DNA of 64,000 nt from Cupriavidus taiwanensis (GCF_900250075.1 NZ_LT977070.1:3189020-3253019); one strand, 5' to 3'. Positions 35,044 to 46,303 are shown, counted from the first letter of the stretch. The notes: generated from the sequence alone by a model not told the origin. Numbers and translations are program-made.

Positions 35044-37983
35044 TTATTGGCAGGCTTCGCACTCTTCGAAGCCGGGGTCGCCCGGGCGCATCGTGCAGAC
35101 CGCGCCTTCGGCTTCCGGCATGGCCGGGGCCGAGGCGGCCGCTGCGTCCAGGGCCGAGCCGCTGTCGCTGCCCGACGACACTGCGTTCAGCGAGCCGCGC
35201 GACACGGTGGACTTCTCCACGTGGGTGGCGGCCATCGTGCGCAGGTAGTACGTGGTCTTCAGGCCGCGCACCCATGCCAGCTTGTAGGTGTCGTCCAGCT
35301 TCTTGCCCGACGCGCCGGCCATGTAGATGTTCAGGGACTGGGCCTGGTCGATCCACTTCTGGCGGCGGCTGGCGGCTTCCACCAGCCAGGTCGGTTCCAC
35401 TTCGAACGCGGTGGCGTAGATGTCGCGCAGGTCTTGCGGGATGCGGTCGATGCGCGACAGCGAGCCGTCGAAGTACTTCAGGTCGGCAACCATCACCTCG
35501 TCCCACAGGCCGCGTTCCTTCAGGTCACGCACCAGGTAGTCGTTGACCACGGTGAACTCGCCCGACAGGTTGGACTTGACGTACAGGTTCTGGAAGGTCG
35601 GCTCGATGCAAGCGGACACGCCAATGATGTTCGAAATGGTCGCGGTCGGGGCGATCGCGATGCAGTTCGAGTTGCGCATGCCGTGCTGCTTGATGCGGGC
35701 GCGCAGGCTGTCCCAGTCCATGGTGCTGGACAGGTCCACTTCCAGGTAGCCGCCGCGCTCTTCGGCCAGCAGCTTGAGCGAGTCTTGCGGCAGGATGCCA
35801 CGGTCCCACAGCGATCCTTCGTAGGTGCTGTAGCGGCCGCGCTCTTCAGCCAGCTCGGTCGAAGCCTGGTAGGCGTAGTAGCACACCGCTTCCATCGAGG
35901 TGTCGGCGAACTGCACCGCGGCCTTGCTGGCGTACGGGGTGCGCAGCACGTGCAGGCAGTCCTGGAAGCCCATGATGCCCATGCCGACCGGACGGTGGCG
36001 CAGGTTGGAATTGCGCGCCTTGTCGACAGCGTAGTAGTTGATGTCGATGACGTTATCGAGCATCCGCATGGCGGTGCGGATGGTCTTCTGCAGCTTGGCG
36101 TGGTCGAGCGCGTACGAGCCGTCGGCCTGCTTGGCCAGGTGGGCCACCAGGTTGACCGAGCCCAGGTTGCACACGGCGATTTCGCTGTCGTTGGTGTTCA
36201 GCGTGATTTCCGTGCACAGGTTGGAGCTGTGGACGACGCCGACGTGCTGCTGCGGGCTGCGGATGTTGCAAGGATCCTTGAAGGTGATCCACGGGTGGCC
36301 GGTCTCGAACAGCATGCCCAGCATCTTGCGCCACAGTTGCAGCGCCGGCAGCTTCTTGAACAGCTTCAGTTCGCCGCTGGCGGCCTTGGCTTCATAGCCC
36401 AGGTAGGCCTTTTCGAATTCCTTGCCGACCTTGTCGTGCAGGTCCGGGCAGGTGGCGGGCGAGAACAGCGTCCATTCGCCGCCTTCCATCACGCGCTTCA
36501 TGAACAGGTCCGGGATCCAGTTGGCCGTGTTCATGTCGTGGGTGCGGCGGCGGTCGTCGCCGGTGTTCTTGCGCAGCTCCAGGAATTCTTCGATGTCCAG
36601 GTGCCACGTTTCCAGGTATGCGCAGACGGCGCCCTTGCGCTTGCCGCCCTGGTTGACGGCGACGGCGGTGTCGTTCACCACCTTCAGGAAGGGGACCACG
36701 CCTTGCGACTTGCCGTTGGTGCCCTTGATGTGCGAGCCGAGCGCGCGCACGTTGGTCCAGTCATTGCCCAGGCCGCCGGCGAACTTGGACAGCAGCGCGT
36801 TTTCCTTCAGCGCTTCATAGATGCCTTCCAGGTCGTCCGACACGGTGGTCAGGTAGCACGACGACAGCTGCGAGCGGCGGGTGCCGGAGTTGAACAGGGT
36901 CGGCGTGGACGACATGAAGTCGAACGACGACAGCAGCTGGTAGAACTCGATGGCGCGCGCTTCGCGGTCCTTCTCGTTCAGCGCCAGGCCCATGGCCACG
37001 CGCATGAAGAAGGCCTGCGGCATTTCGATGCGGGTTTCATCGATATGCAGGAAGTAGCGGTCGTACAGGGTCTGCAGGCCCAGGTAGTTGAACTGGAAGT
37101 CGCGGCCGGCGTCCAGCGCGGCGCCCAGGCGGGCCAGGTCGAAGGTGGCCAGCTTTTCGTCCAGCAGCTCGGCTTCGATGCCGCGCGCGATGAACTTGGG
37201 GAAGTACTCGGCGTAGCGGGCCGACATCTCCGACTGGGTCACTTCGGTGCCCAGGATTTCCTTGCGGATGGTGTGCAGCAGGATGCGGGCGGTGACCTGG
37301 CTGTAGTCCGGGTCCTTTTCGATCAGGGTACGCGCGGCCAGGATGGCGGAGTCGTACACCTGCGTCATCGGCACGCCTTCGTACAGGTTCTTCAGAGTTT
37401 CCTTCAGGATCGGCTCGGCGCTGACGGCATCGCCCAGGCCGGAGCAGGCATTGTCGATCAGGGCGTGCAGCGCGACCACGTCCAGCGGCTTGGTCACGCC
37501 GGCGTCGGTCACGTTGATGCTGATGCCGGCTTGCTGGACGCGGGCCACGGCCTCGGCGCTGGCACTGGCGCGCTCTGCCTTGCGCTTTTCGCGGTACAGC
37601 ACGTAGGCGCGGGCCACTTCATGCTCGCCCGAGCGCATCAGCGACAGCTCGACCTGATCCTGCACGTCTTCGATATGGATGGCACCACCGCTCGGGCGGC
37701 TGCGCACCAGCGCACGCACCACGTTGTCGGTCAGCTGCTCGACGATCTCGCGCACGCGCGCGCTCGCGGCGCCCTGCCCGCCGTTGACGGCGAGGAAGGC
37801 CTTGGTCATGGCAACGGCGATCTTGGACGGCTCGAACGCCACCACGGCACCGTTGCGACGAATGATCTTGTGATCCGGGTAGTTCGTGGTCGCGGCGCTG
37901 GGGGTCTGCTGCGTGGTCGAAGCCTGGCTGGCAACGCCGGCGGCGGCGCCACCCGTGGTGATTTCGTTCTGGGCCGTTTGCAT
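35044..37983 (-). CDS. nrdA: Ribonucleotide-diphosphate reductase alpha subunit, class Ia
   Basis: A 979-residue catalytic subunit. ATG 37983 is preferred because AGGAG lies just upstream; an in-frame start 12 codons earlier lacks it. An ATP-cone (KIIRRNGAVVAFEPSKIAVA) at about 45-135 allows dATP control. Catalytic residues are found in SSCYL (Cys225 of E. coli), NLCTEI (Asn437/Cys439/Glu441) and CNLGSVNL (Cys462). The C-terminus ends CEACQ, the swinging redox pair. The protein is longer than E. coli NrdA (761), mainly in the N-terminal region, as in other betaproteobacteria. Confidence 0.96.
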   Translation of the reverse strand: MQTAQNEITTGGAAAGVASQASTTQQTPSAATTNYPDHKIIRRNGAVVAFEPSKIAVAMTKAFLAVNGGQGAASARVREIVEQLTDNVVRALVRSRPSGGAIHIEDVQDQVELSLMRSGEHEVARAYVLYREKRKAERASASAEAVARVQQAGISINVTDAGVTKPLDVVALHALIDNACSGLGDAVSAEPILKETLKNLYEGVPMTQVYDSAILAARTLIEKDPDYSQVTARILLHTIRKEILGTEVTQSEMSARYAEYFPKFIARGIEAELLDEKLATFDLARLGAALDAGRDFQFNYLGLQTLYDRYFLHIDETRIEMPQAFFMRVAMGLALNEKDREARAIEFYQLLSSFDFMSSTPTLFNSGTRRSQLSSCYLTTVSDDLEGIYEALKENALLSKFAGGLGNDWTNVRALGSHIKGTNGKSQGVVPFLKVVNDTAVAVNQGGKRKGAVCAYLETWHLDIEEFLELRKNTGDDRRRTHDMNTANWIPDLFMKRVMEGGEWTLFSPATCPDLHDKVGKEFEKAYLGYEAKAASGELKLFKKLPALQLWRKMLGMLFETGHPWITFKDPCNIRSPQQHVGVVHSSNLCTEITLNTNDSEIAVCNLGSVNLVAHLAKQADGSYALDHAKLQKTIRTAMRMLDNVIDINYYAVDKARNSNLRHRPVGMGIMGFQDCLHVLRTPYASKAAVQFADTSMEAVCYYAYQASTELAEERGRYSTYEGSLWDRGILPQDSLKLLAEERGGYLEVDLSSTMDWDSLRARIKQHGMRNSNCIAIAPTATISNIIGVSACIEPTFQNLYVKSNLSGEFTVVNDYLVRDLKERGLWDEVMVADLKYFDGSLSRIDRIPQDLRDIYATAFEVEPTWLVEAASRRQKWIDQAQSLNIYMAGASGKKLDDTYKLAWVRGLKTTYYLRTMAATHVEKSTVSRGSLNAVSSGSDSGSALDAAAASAPAMPEAEGAVCTMRPGDPGFEECEACQ

Positions 37984-38019
37984 GAGAACTCCTGTTTTTA
38001 CCCTGGCAATAAGAGACAA

Positions 38020-38118
38020 AAGAGTCCCTGGCGAAATGCGGCGAAAAAGAACGTCCCTCCCGGCTGCATAGCGGGTGCGACAGACTGCCTTTACGTGAAC
38101 ATTTCGCCAGGGACTCTT
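38020..38118 (-). repeat. Perfect 19-bp inverted repeat in the nrdA leader
   Basis: AAGAGTCCCTGGCGAAATG at 38020-38038 is the exact reverse complement of 38100-38118, with a 61-nt spacer. In the nrdA mRNA this would make a long stem closing an internal loop, ending 37 nt before the start codon. It may be a regulatory leader or a relic of a small inverted insertion. Confidence 0.85.
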
Positions 38119-38207
38119 GTGATGCCGGCCTTGCGGGGAGGTTTGCAGTCGATGCGCGAACTTCGCGGCTGCTGCCTCGCTCTTGGGGCCGGCTCCCCGG
38201 TTTGACT

Positions 38208-38221
38208 ACTAGATATAGTGT
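38208..38221 (-). promoter_or_regulatory. NrdR-box-like site, proximal
   Basis: The minus strand reads ACACTATATCTAGT, close to the NrdR consensus ACACWATATATWGT. It lies about 225 bp upstream of the nrdA start. NrdR represses ribonucleotide reductase genes when dATP is high. Confidence 0.65.
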
Positions 38222-38239
38222 GTGACGCGGAAAACTGGG

Positions 38240-38252
38240 CTAAGTATAGTGA
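38240..38252 (-). promoter_or_regulatory. NrdR-box-like site, distal
   Basis: The minus strand reads TCACTATACTTAG, a weaker match. Its centre is about 31-32 bp from the centre of the proximal box, i.e. three helical turns, which is the tandem spacing known for NrdR operators. Confidence 0.6.
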
Positions 38253-38476
38253 AACGAATCCGAATGACCAGTCTTGACAACCGCTATTTCGGGAACGCCG
38301 TCGGCTGTGCGGCAGCGCCACATGCCCGCAAGCCTAGTACTCGCAAGGGTTTCGGCCAGACCGTTCGCAACTGCACATTTCACAAAAATTTTTTTGATTG
38401 TTGCTAGGTTGCGATAGCCCCACACGGACGTGGGGCATGTGCGCCGGGATGGGGCGCACAAGTGCAGGGAATGACG

Positions 38477-39093
38477 TCAGGAATCCGTCACATGCACTGA
38501 TGCGCCCGGGCATTGGTAGGGCAGCATGCCCGCCGCCACGCCGGCCTGCCTGGCAAACCGCGGCCAGTCGAAATGCGGGCCGGGATCGGTCTTGCGGCCC
38601 GGCGCGATGTCGCTGTGGCCGGCAATCGCGCGGACCGGGTAAGCGGCCATCAGCGCGGGCACCAGTGCGGCCACGGTGTCGTACTGGGCTGTGGTGAACG
38701 GCAGGTCGTCGCAGCCCTCGATCTCGATGCCGATCGAAAAATCGTTGCAGCGCGCGCGGCCGAAGAAGTCTGACTGCCCGGCATGCCAGGCCCGCTGCGT
38801 GCACGGCACGAATTGAACCAGTTCGCCCGTGCGCGTCACCAGGAAGTGCGCCGACACCTGGACCTGGTGGATGGTGGCAAAGAACGGGTGCTTGTCGGGA
38901 TCGAGCCGGTTCTGGAAGAAGGCCTCGATGTCGCCGCTGCCGAATTGGCCGGGCGGCAGGCTGATGTTGTGCAGCACCACCAGGTCCACCGGCATGCCGT
39001 CCGGGCGCGCGTCGAAATTGGGCGACGGCACGCGCCGGGCGGCGGGCACCCAGCCGTCGGCATCGGGCAGATAGGACGAAGGCGCGGGCGCGG

Positions 39094-39097
<4 letters not shown>
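38477..39097 (-). CDS. ampD: 1,6-anhydro-N-acetylmuramyl-L-alanine amidase
   Basis: A 206-residue cytosolic amidase for recycling of cell-wall anhydromuropeptides. Zinc ligands of AmpD are visible: His in LVVLHNISLPPG, and His with Asp in AGHSDIAPGRKTDPGPHFDW. ATG 39097 overlaps the pilR stop (ATGA); longer open sequence upstream is a shadow of pilR. In bacteria with inducible AmpC-type beta-lactamases its loss causes derepression. Confidence 0.93.
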
Positions 39098-40737
<1,640 letters not shown>

Positions 40738-40761
40738 GGGTGATGGCGGAATGGAGACGGG

Positions 40762-42921
40762 TCAGACGGCGGCCGCCGCGGCAGCCTCTGCGCTCTCGAT
40801 GCGCAAGGTCAGCACGAAGGCCTTGCCCGGCAGTGTATCGCGCGCGCTGGAGGCCAGCATGCCGGTGCGCTCGATCAGCGCCGGCAGCGAGATGGTGCCG
40901 TAGCGCACCTGCGCGTCATTGGCGCCGCACAGCTCGCGCGCCATGAACAGGCCCAGCCCGGTGCCCTGGGCGTTGCTGGTGAAGAACGGCTCGAACAGGC
41001 TGCGCTGGTGTTCGCGCGCCACCTCGGCGCCGTCGTTCCAGACGATCAGCTCGGCATGGTGCTGGTCCAGCGCGTGCGCCAGCAGCCGGATCGAGCCGGG
41101 CAGACGGCTGCAGTAGCGCCAGGCGTTGTCGAGCAGGTTGCCCAGCACCTGCTGCAGCTGCGAGGCATCGAACACCACCGGCTGGGCCACGTCGACGGTC
41201 AGGCGGATGGCATTGGCGTTGATGTCGGCGCGGCCCGCCGGGCGGGTCTCGCCGGCGCGCGGGCGGCGCTGGCGCATTTCGGCGCGCCAGCGCTCGACGA
41301 TCTCCGGCAGCGCCTGCGCCAGGTGCACGGTGCTGCGGCCAGTGCGCGGGCGGCGCGACATCTGCAGCACGTCGGACACCACCTGGTCCAGCCGGCGCAC
41401 GTTGTCGTGGATGATGCGCAGCAGGCGGGCGTCGATATCGACATCGGCGGCGCCCGGCTCCTGCGCGGCCAGGTCCTGCGCGACCGGATGGTGCCGGCCG
41501 GAATCGCCCAGCAGTTCGCTGGCCTGGCTGATCGCCGCCAGCGGGTTGCGGATCTGGTGCGCGATGCTGGCCACCAGCCGGCCCATGGCGGCCAGCTTTT
41601 CCTGCTGCACCTGCTCGGCGATGCGTTCCCAGCTTTCGATATGGACCAGCACGGTGTCGCGCATCTCGCTGCGCAGCAGCGCCTCATCCTCCTGCGACCA
41701 CGCCATCGCCTCGTTCTGGGCGATGGCCAGGCGCAGGCGCGCGGCGGCTTCGGGCGACAGCTCGTTCCACGCGGCGGTATCGAGCGCGGCCGGCACGGTG
41801 CGGCCATGCGCCATGGTCGAACGCAGCCCGGCCAGGCCCGGCAGCACGAAGCGCAGCCGCAGCCGGGTATGCTGCATGGTGCCGTCGGCCAGCGCGGCGC
41901 CGGAGGCCATCGGCAGCAACTGCAGGATGCGCGGCACGTCGTCCTTGCTGCGCAGCCAGTCGCGCAGCATTTCCATCAGCGGCTGCAGGCGCGGGATGCG
42001 GCGCAGGTCGAACAGCACGGTATCGCCGCCGCCCGGCCCGGCTCCGCCAGCGGGCGCGCCACCCAGCTTGCGCGAGTAGATGCGCTCGTGCGGCTGCACG
42101 CCCAGCAGCACCACCGCGGCGGGATTGGCGGCCACCACCGCGCCGTTGGCACGCACCAGCATCACGCCGTCCTGCATGTCGTTGACCATCAGCCGGTTGA
42201 CCAGCTGCTGCAGGCGCAGCTCCTGCTCGCGCGCCAGCGCCAGGCGCTCCTGTGCCAGCTGCCGGTTGGCCAGCATGTACATCAGCAGCGCGGCGATCAT
42301 GAACACCAGGCCGAACAGGCCCGAGCCCAGCAGCCCGGCATCGGCCTGGCGCAGCAGGATGGTGTGCATGAACGGCCCGCTCATCACCACCAGCGCGGAA
42401 ATCGCCGCGGCAAACAGCGCGAACAGCAGGCTGGTCAGCGCGCCGGCTTCCAGCGCCGGCAGCAGGAAAATCATGGCCAGGCCCTCGGCCTGCCCGCCCC
42501 GGCCCAGCACGCTGAAGACCAGCGCCAGCAGCGCCAGGTCGGCCAGCACCTGCACCCGCACGCGCAGGTGGAAATGCCGGCGCCACAGGGTGCCCGCCAG
42601 CATCGCCAGGGCAATGCCAAGGTAAGGGACGGCGACGGCCATGGCCGCCGCATGCTCGATCCCGCCCATGGCCTCCAGGCCGAAAGGCAAGGCGGGGATG
42701 GCGGCAGTGAAGGGGGAAGCGGCCGTGCCGGCGCCCACGGCCGGCTCGCCGCGCCGCATCAGCGCGAAGCCGACCAGCAGCAGGCCTACGGCAACGCGGG
42801 TCCAGCAGAAATAGCGCAGCAGGCGCCAGTGGAAGTCAGGCGGTTCGGGCTGGCCCCACAGCTGCGCCAGGCCGCGCCAGGCGTTCAGCCGCTGCCAGGC
42901 CGACGGCGCCGGCTGGGTCAT
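40762..42921 (-). CDS. pilS: Sensor histidine kinase PilS
   Basis: A 719-residue kinase, longer than the roughly 530-residue Pseudomonas PilS. It begins with about six membrane helices (after WRLLRYFCWTRVAVGLLLVG), then a PAS-like region near 250-330 and the DHp helix with the H-box VASIAHQIRNPLAAISQASE. The ATPase has GTGLGLFMARELC. Extra length is in Ala/Gly-rich inserts between PAS and DHp. The 5' end overlaps the preceding small gene by 4 bases (ATGA). The next gene is its partner pilR. Confidence 0.9.
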   Translation of the reverse strand: MTQPAPSAWQRLNAWRGLAQLWGQPEPPDFHWRLLRYFCWTRVAVGLLLVGFALMRRGEPAVGAGTAASPFTAAIPALPFGLEAMGGIEHAAAMAVAVPYLGIALAMLAGTLWRRHFHLRVRVQVLADLALLALVFSVLGRGGQAEGLAMIFLLPALEAGALTSLLFALFAAAISALVVMSGPFMHTILLRQADAGLLGSGLFGLVFMIAALLMYMLANRQLAQERLALAREQELRLQQLVNRLMVNDMQDGVMLVRANGAVVAANPAAVVLLGVQPHERIYSRKLGGAPAGGAGPGGGDTVLFDLRRIPRLQPLMEMLRDWLRSKDDVPRILQLLPMASGAALADGTMQHTRLRLRFVLPGLAGLRSTMAHGRTVPAALDTAAWNELSPEAAARLRLAIAQNEAMAWSQEDEALLRSEMRDTVLVHIESWERIAEQVQQEKLAAMGRLVASIAHQIRNPLAAISQASELLGDSGRHHPVAQDLAAQEPGAADVDIDARLLRIIHDNVRRLDQVVSDVLQMSRRPRTGRSTVHLAQALPEIVERWRAEMRQRRPRAGETRPAGRADINANAIRLTVDVAQPVVFDASQLQQVLGNLLDNAWRYCSRLPGSIRLLAHALDQHHAELIVWNDGAEVAREHQRSLFEPFFTSNAQGTGLGLFMARELCGANDAQVRYGTISLPALIERTGMLASSARDTLPGKAFVLTLRIESAEAAAAAAV

Positions 42922-43217
42922 GGGCGCGGGCCGCTGCTGCCGTCGCCACCTTCGGTGCGGCTTTCATCGGGCAGGTGGCTGCGCCGGCAGTAGTGCAGGC
43001 CGCGCCAGGCAATGGCGTCGCCCTGCGGCAGGTGCACGCCGCACTGGGCGCACTGGACCATGCGCTCGGCGGCGGCGTCGGGCGTGCCGGCGGCGGCGTG
43101 TTCGCTGGCCTCGCGCGCCTGGCGGGCGCGATGCTCGGCCAGCCGGGCCTCGGCGCGGGCGCGCAGCCACCAGAAGACGCCCAGCACCACGGCCAGCAGG
43201 ATCAGGATACGTGCCAT
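42918..43217 (-). CDS. Small membrane-anchored PP0621-like protein
   Basis: A 99-residue protein with one N-terminal membrane helix (ILILLAVVLGVFWWL), a charged helix, and a C-terminal knuckle MVQCAQCGVHLPQGDA ... HYCRRSH with three Cys and His residues that could bind zinc. It resembles the PP0621 family found next to pilS in many proteobacteria. The function is unknown. Its stop overlaps the pilS start (ATGA) and it begins 6 bp after the cytochrome-assembly-like gene. Confidence 0.8.
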   Translation of the reverse strand: MARILILLAVVLGVFWWLRARAEARLAEHRARQAREASEHAAAGTPDAAAERMVQCAQCGVHLPQGDAIAWRGLHYCRRSHLPDESRTEGGDGSSGPRP

Positions 43218-43223
43218 GGCAAA

Positions 43224-44171
43224 TCAGAGCCGGTGCAGGACGACTTCAATCACGAAACGGCTGCCGACATAGGCCAGCAGCAGGATGCCGAACGACGCGA
43301 TGACCCAGCGCAGCGCCACCTTGCCGCGCCAGCCGCGGAAGATGCGCCCGGCCAGGATGCCGCCGAACATGGCCCACGAGATCAGCGCGAACACCGTCTT
43401 GTGGTCCAGCCGGAAGGCGCGCCCGAACAGTTCTTCGGAAAACAGCAGGCCCGAGCCGATGGTCAGCGTCAGCAGCACGAAGCCGGCGCCGATCAGCCGG
43501 AACAGCAGCTTCTCCAGCGTCAGCAGCGGCGGCAGCAGGTCCAGCCAGCGCCCCAGCCACTGGCCGGGCTGCGGCGCCGACGGCCGCGCCGGCGCGTGGC
43601 GGAAGCCGTGCAGGCGCCGCTCGGCCAGCAGCATCAGGAAGGCATGGAAGGCGGCCAGCGTGAACAGCCCGTAGGCCACGTTGGCGATGATGAAATGCAG
43701 CTTGAACAGCGGCCGCGCCGCGTAGCCCAGGATCTGCGAGCCGGGAAAGGCCAGCGGCATCAGGCTGGCCACCAGCGCCACCGGGATCACGATCAGTCCC
43801 AGCCCCGCCAGCGAAAAGAAGAAGCTCTCGATCCAGTAGATGCCCACGCCCAGCCACAGCATGGCCGACAGCGCGAAGGCGAAGCCGAACATCATGCGCT
43901 CGGCCGGGAAGATGGTTTCATGCAGCAGCATGCCGTGGCTGGCCAGCGCGGCCAGCATCAGCACGTGCCACCACGCCGGGCGTCCCTCGCCGTGGGCGCC
44001 GCCGGCCGGGGGGATGGGGCCGCCGCCCGCCACCAGCACGGCCGCGGCCGAGTTGCCCGCCGGGCCGGTGGAGCCGGCAGCAGCGGCCACGCGCGGATGG
44101 CGCGTGGCCCAGCCGTGCCAGGCCAGGCCGCAATAGAGAAGTGCCGTCAGGGCATACAGTACAATGACCAT
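43224..44171 (-). CDS. Cytochrome c assembly (CcsA/YpjD-like) membrane protein
   Basis: A 315-residue inner-membrane protein with eight hydrophobic helices. The late conserved part FRLDHKTVFALISWAMFGGI, with a heme-binding-type His, is typical of the YpjD/HemX-like branch of CcsA proteins. A Gly/Ala/Pro-rich segment at 32-60 is probably a loop. The gene is divergent from ffh, as in many proteobacteria (YpjD/CorE next to ffh). Whether it handles heme or affects cation transport is unsettled. Confidence 0.85.
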   Translation of the reverse strand: MVIVLYALTALLYCGLAWHGWATRHPRVAAAAGSTGPAGNSAAAVLVAGGGPIPPAGGAHGEGRPAWWHVLMLAALASHGMLLHETIFPAERMMFGFAFALSAMLWLGVGIYWIESFFFSLAGLGLIVIPVALVASLMPLAFPGSQILGYAARPLFKLHFIIANVAYGLFTLAAFHAFLMLLAERRLHGFRHAPARPSAPQPGQWLGRWLDLLPPLLTLEKLLFRLIGAGFVLLTLTIGSGLLFSEELFGRAFRLDHKTVFALISWAMFGGILAGRIFRGWRGKVALRWVIASFGILLLAYVGSRFVIEVVLHRL

Positions 44172-44313
44172 TTACGCAGTTTACCTTAGTGCCCACGGAC
44201 GGTGGCGGCCCGCTTGAGCCGGTGTGACCGGTGTTCCAGGCCTGCCCCGTGTGCCGGACCGCGTCCGATTTTCAGCCCCGAGCCCTGCTCCGACTTCTCC
44301 CCCGATTCCTGCC

Positions 44314-45708
44314 ATGCTGGACAATCTCACTCAACGCCTGGCGCGCGTGGTCAAGACCATGCGCGGCGAGGCGCGCCTGACCGAGGCCAATACCGCCGAG
44401 ATGCTGCGCGAAGTGCGCCTTGCCATGCTCGAAGCCGACGTGGCGCTGCCGGTCGTGCGCGAATTCGTCGCCCGCGTGAAGGAAAAGGCCATGGGCGAAG
44501 AGGTGGTCAGCAGCCTGACCCCGGGCCAGGCCCTGGTCGGCGTGGTCCAGCGCGAGCTGACCGCGGTGATCGGCGGCGCCGAGGCCGCCGGCGGCAACAA
44601 TAAAGAGTCCGAGCTGAACCTGGCGGTGCAGCCGCCCGCCATCATCCTGATGGCCGGCCTCCAGGGCGCGGGCAAGACCACCACCGCCGGCAAGCTGGCC
44701 AAGTGGCTCAAGGAAAACAAAAAGAAGAAGGTGCTGACGGTCTCGTGCGACGTCTACCGCCCCGCCGCCATCGCCCAGCTCAAGACCGTGTCCGAGCAGG
44801 TCGGCGCCGAGTTCTTCCCGTCGCAGCCCGACCAGAAGCCGGTCGACATCGCCCGCGCGGCGGTGGACTGGGCGCGCAAGCATTACCACGACGTGCTGAT
44901 CGTCGACACGGCCGGCCGGCTGGGTATCGACGAGGCGATGATGCAGGAAATCGCCGCGCTGCACGCCGAACTGAAGCCGGCCGAAACCCTGTTCGTGGTC
45001 GATGCCATGCTCGGCCAGGACGCGGTCAACACCGCCAAGGCCTTCAATGACACCCTGCCGCTGACCGGCGTGGTGCTGACCAAGCTGGACGGCGATGCGC
45101 GCGGCGGCGCGGCACTGTCGGTGCGCCATATCACCGGCCGCCCGATCAAGTTCGTCGGCGTCGGCGAAAAGCTCGATGGCCTGGAGCCCTTCTTCCCGGA
45201 CCGCATGGCCCAGCGCATCCTGGGCATGGGCGACATCCTCGCGCTGGTCGAGGAAGCCCAGCGCGGCGTGGACATGGAAGCGGCCGAGAAACTGGCCAAG
45301 AAGATCAAGAAGACCGGCGATTTCGACCTGGAAGACTTCAAGGCCCAGATCGGCCAGATGAAGAAGATGGGCGGCCTGGGCAGCCTGGTCGACAAGCTGC
45401 CGGCGCAGTTCGCGCAGCAGGCGCAGGGGGCCAACATGGACCAGGCCGAGAAGCAGGTGGCGCGCATGGAAGGCATCATCAACAGCATGACGCCGGCCGA
45501 GCGCGCCAAGCCGGACCTGATCAAGGCCAGCCGCAAGCGCCGCATTGCCGCGGGCGCCGGCGTGCCGGTGCAGGAGGTCAACCGCCTGCTCAACCAGTTC
45601 GACCAGATGCAGTCCATGATGAAGAAGCTCAAGGGCGGCGGCATGATGAAGATGATGCGCCAGATGGGCGCGATGAAGGGCGGCATGAAGGGCCTCTTCA
45701 ACCGCTGA
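44314..45708 (+). CDS. ffh: Signal recognition particle protein Ffh
   Basis: A 464-residue SRP54 homologue that binds 4.5S RNA and signal sequences to target inner-membrane proteins. ATG 44314 starts the family N-terminus MLDNLTQRLARVVKTMRGEA. The GTPase has AGLQGAGKTTTAGKLA (G1), DTAGRLGID (G3) and TKLDGDARGG (G4). The Met-rich M domain ends MMKKLKGGGMMKMMRQM. The upstream in-frame GTG region is not conserved in type. Confidence 0.96.
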   Translation: MLDNLTQRLARVVKTMRGEARLTEANTAEMLREVRLAMLEADVALPVVREFVARVKEKAMGEEVVSSLTPGQALVGVVQRELTAVIGGAEAAGGNNKESELNLAVQPPAIILMAGLQGAGKTTTAGKLAKWLKENKKKKVLTVSCDVYRPAAIAQLKTVSEQVGAEFFPSQPDQKPVDIARAAVDWARKHYHDVLIVDTAGRLGIDEAMMQEIAALHAELKPAETLFVVDAMLGQDAVNTAKAFNDTLPLTGVVLTKLDGDARGGAALSVRHITGRPIKFVGVGEKLDGLEPFFPDRMAQRILGMGDILALVEEAQRGVDMEAAEKLAKKIKKTGDFDLEDFKAQIGQMKKMGGLGSLVDKLPAQFAQQAQGANMDQAEKQVARMEGIINSMTPAERAKPDLIKASRKRRIAAGAGVPVQEVNRLLNQFDQMQSMMKKLKGGGMMKMMRQMGAMKGGMKGLFNR

Positions 45709-45760
45709 AGCCCGCCGCGCAAGCCGAACTGCCTCCCCGCAAAAGAACAGGAAAGACATC

Positions 45761-46303
45761 ATGATGAGCGCCGAACAGGCCCGCGAGCTGTGGGCCAATT
45801 CCGAAGAAATCGTCTCCGCCGAAGAAGTCCAGGCTTCGCTGGACCGCATGGCCGCGGACATCACCGCCAGGATGGGCAATGACTTCCCGCTGGTGCTGTC
45901 GGTAATGGGCGGCGCGGTGGTCTTCACCGGCATGCTGCTGCCAAAGCTGGCGTTCCCGCTGGAGTTCGACTACATCCACCTCTCGCGCTACAACAACAAG
46001 ACCGTCGGCGGCGAGATGCAATGGCGCGTGGCCCCGCGCGAATCGGTCAAGGACCGCGTGGTGCTGGTGCTGGACGACATCCTCGATGAAGGCGAGACCA
46101 TGGCCGCCATCCGCCAGCGCATCATGGACATGGGCGCCCGGGAATTCCACGCGGCGGTGCTGTGCGAGAAGACACTGCGCAAGCCCAAGCCCATGCACCC
46201 GGATTTCTGCGGCTTTGCCGTGCCGGACCGCTATGTGTTCGGTTGCGGGATGGATGCCAAGGGGTATTGGCGGAACCTGGATTCGATCCGGGCGCTGGTT
46301 TGA
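45761..46303 (+). CDS. Hypoxanthine-guanine phosphoribosyltransferase family protein
   Basis: A 180-residue type I PRTase. The PRPP-binding loop is VVLVLDDILDEGETMAAI and the flexible-loop region HLSRYNNKTVGGEMQW. FDYIHLSRY and the C-terminal DRYVFGCGMDAKGYWRNL fit the HPRT group seen in betaproteobacteria (hypoxanthine salvage). A ribosome site AGGAAAG precedes ATG 45761 (ATG 45764 is also possible). It is 52 bp from ffh on the same strand. Confidence 0.9.
   Translation: MMSAEQARELWANSEEIVSAEEVQASLDRMAADITARMGNDFPLVLSVMGGAVVFTGMLLPKLAFPLEFDYIHLSRYNNKTVGGEMQWRVAPRESVKDRVVLVLDDILDEGETMAAIRQRIMDMGAREFHAAVLCEKTLRKPKPMHPDFCGFAVPDRYVFGCGMDAKGYWRNLDSIRALV

Larger units (their letters stand above)
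37984..38476. other. nrdA leader and upstream region
   Basis: The region between divergent-ended ampD (stop 38477) and nrdA (start 37983) has no gene. It contains a perfect 19-bp inverted repeat (38020-38118) and two NrdR-like boxes (38208-38252), listed separately. The ampD-proximal part (38260-38476) is partly AT-rich and may hold the terminator of the ampD operon, though no clear hairpin with a T-run was found. Confidence 0.6.

Noticed and set aside
34954..38205. A 1083-codon open frame on the plus strand opposite nrdA
   Set aside because: It is the antisense shadow of nrdA; composition is Val/Gln/His/Arg-rich with no family, while nrdA on the other strand has all catalytic motifs.
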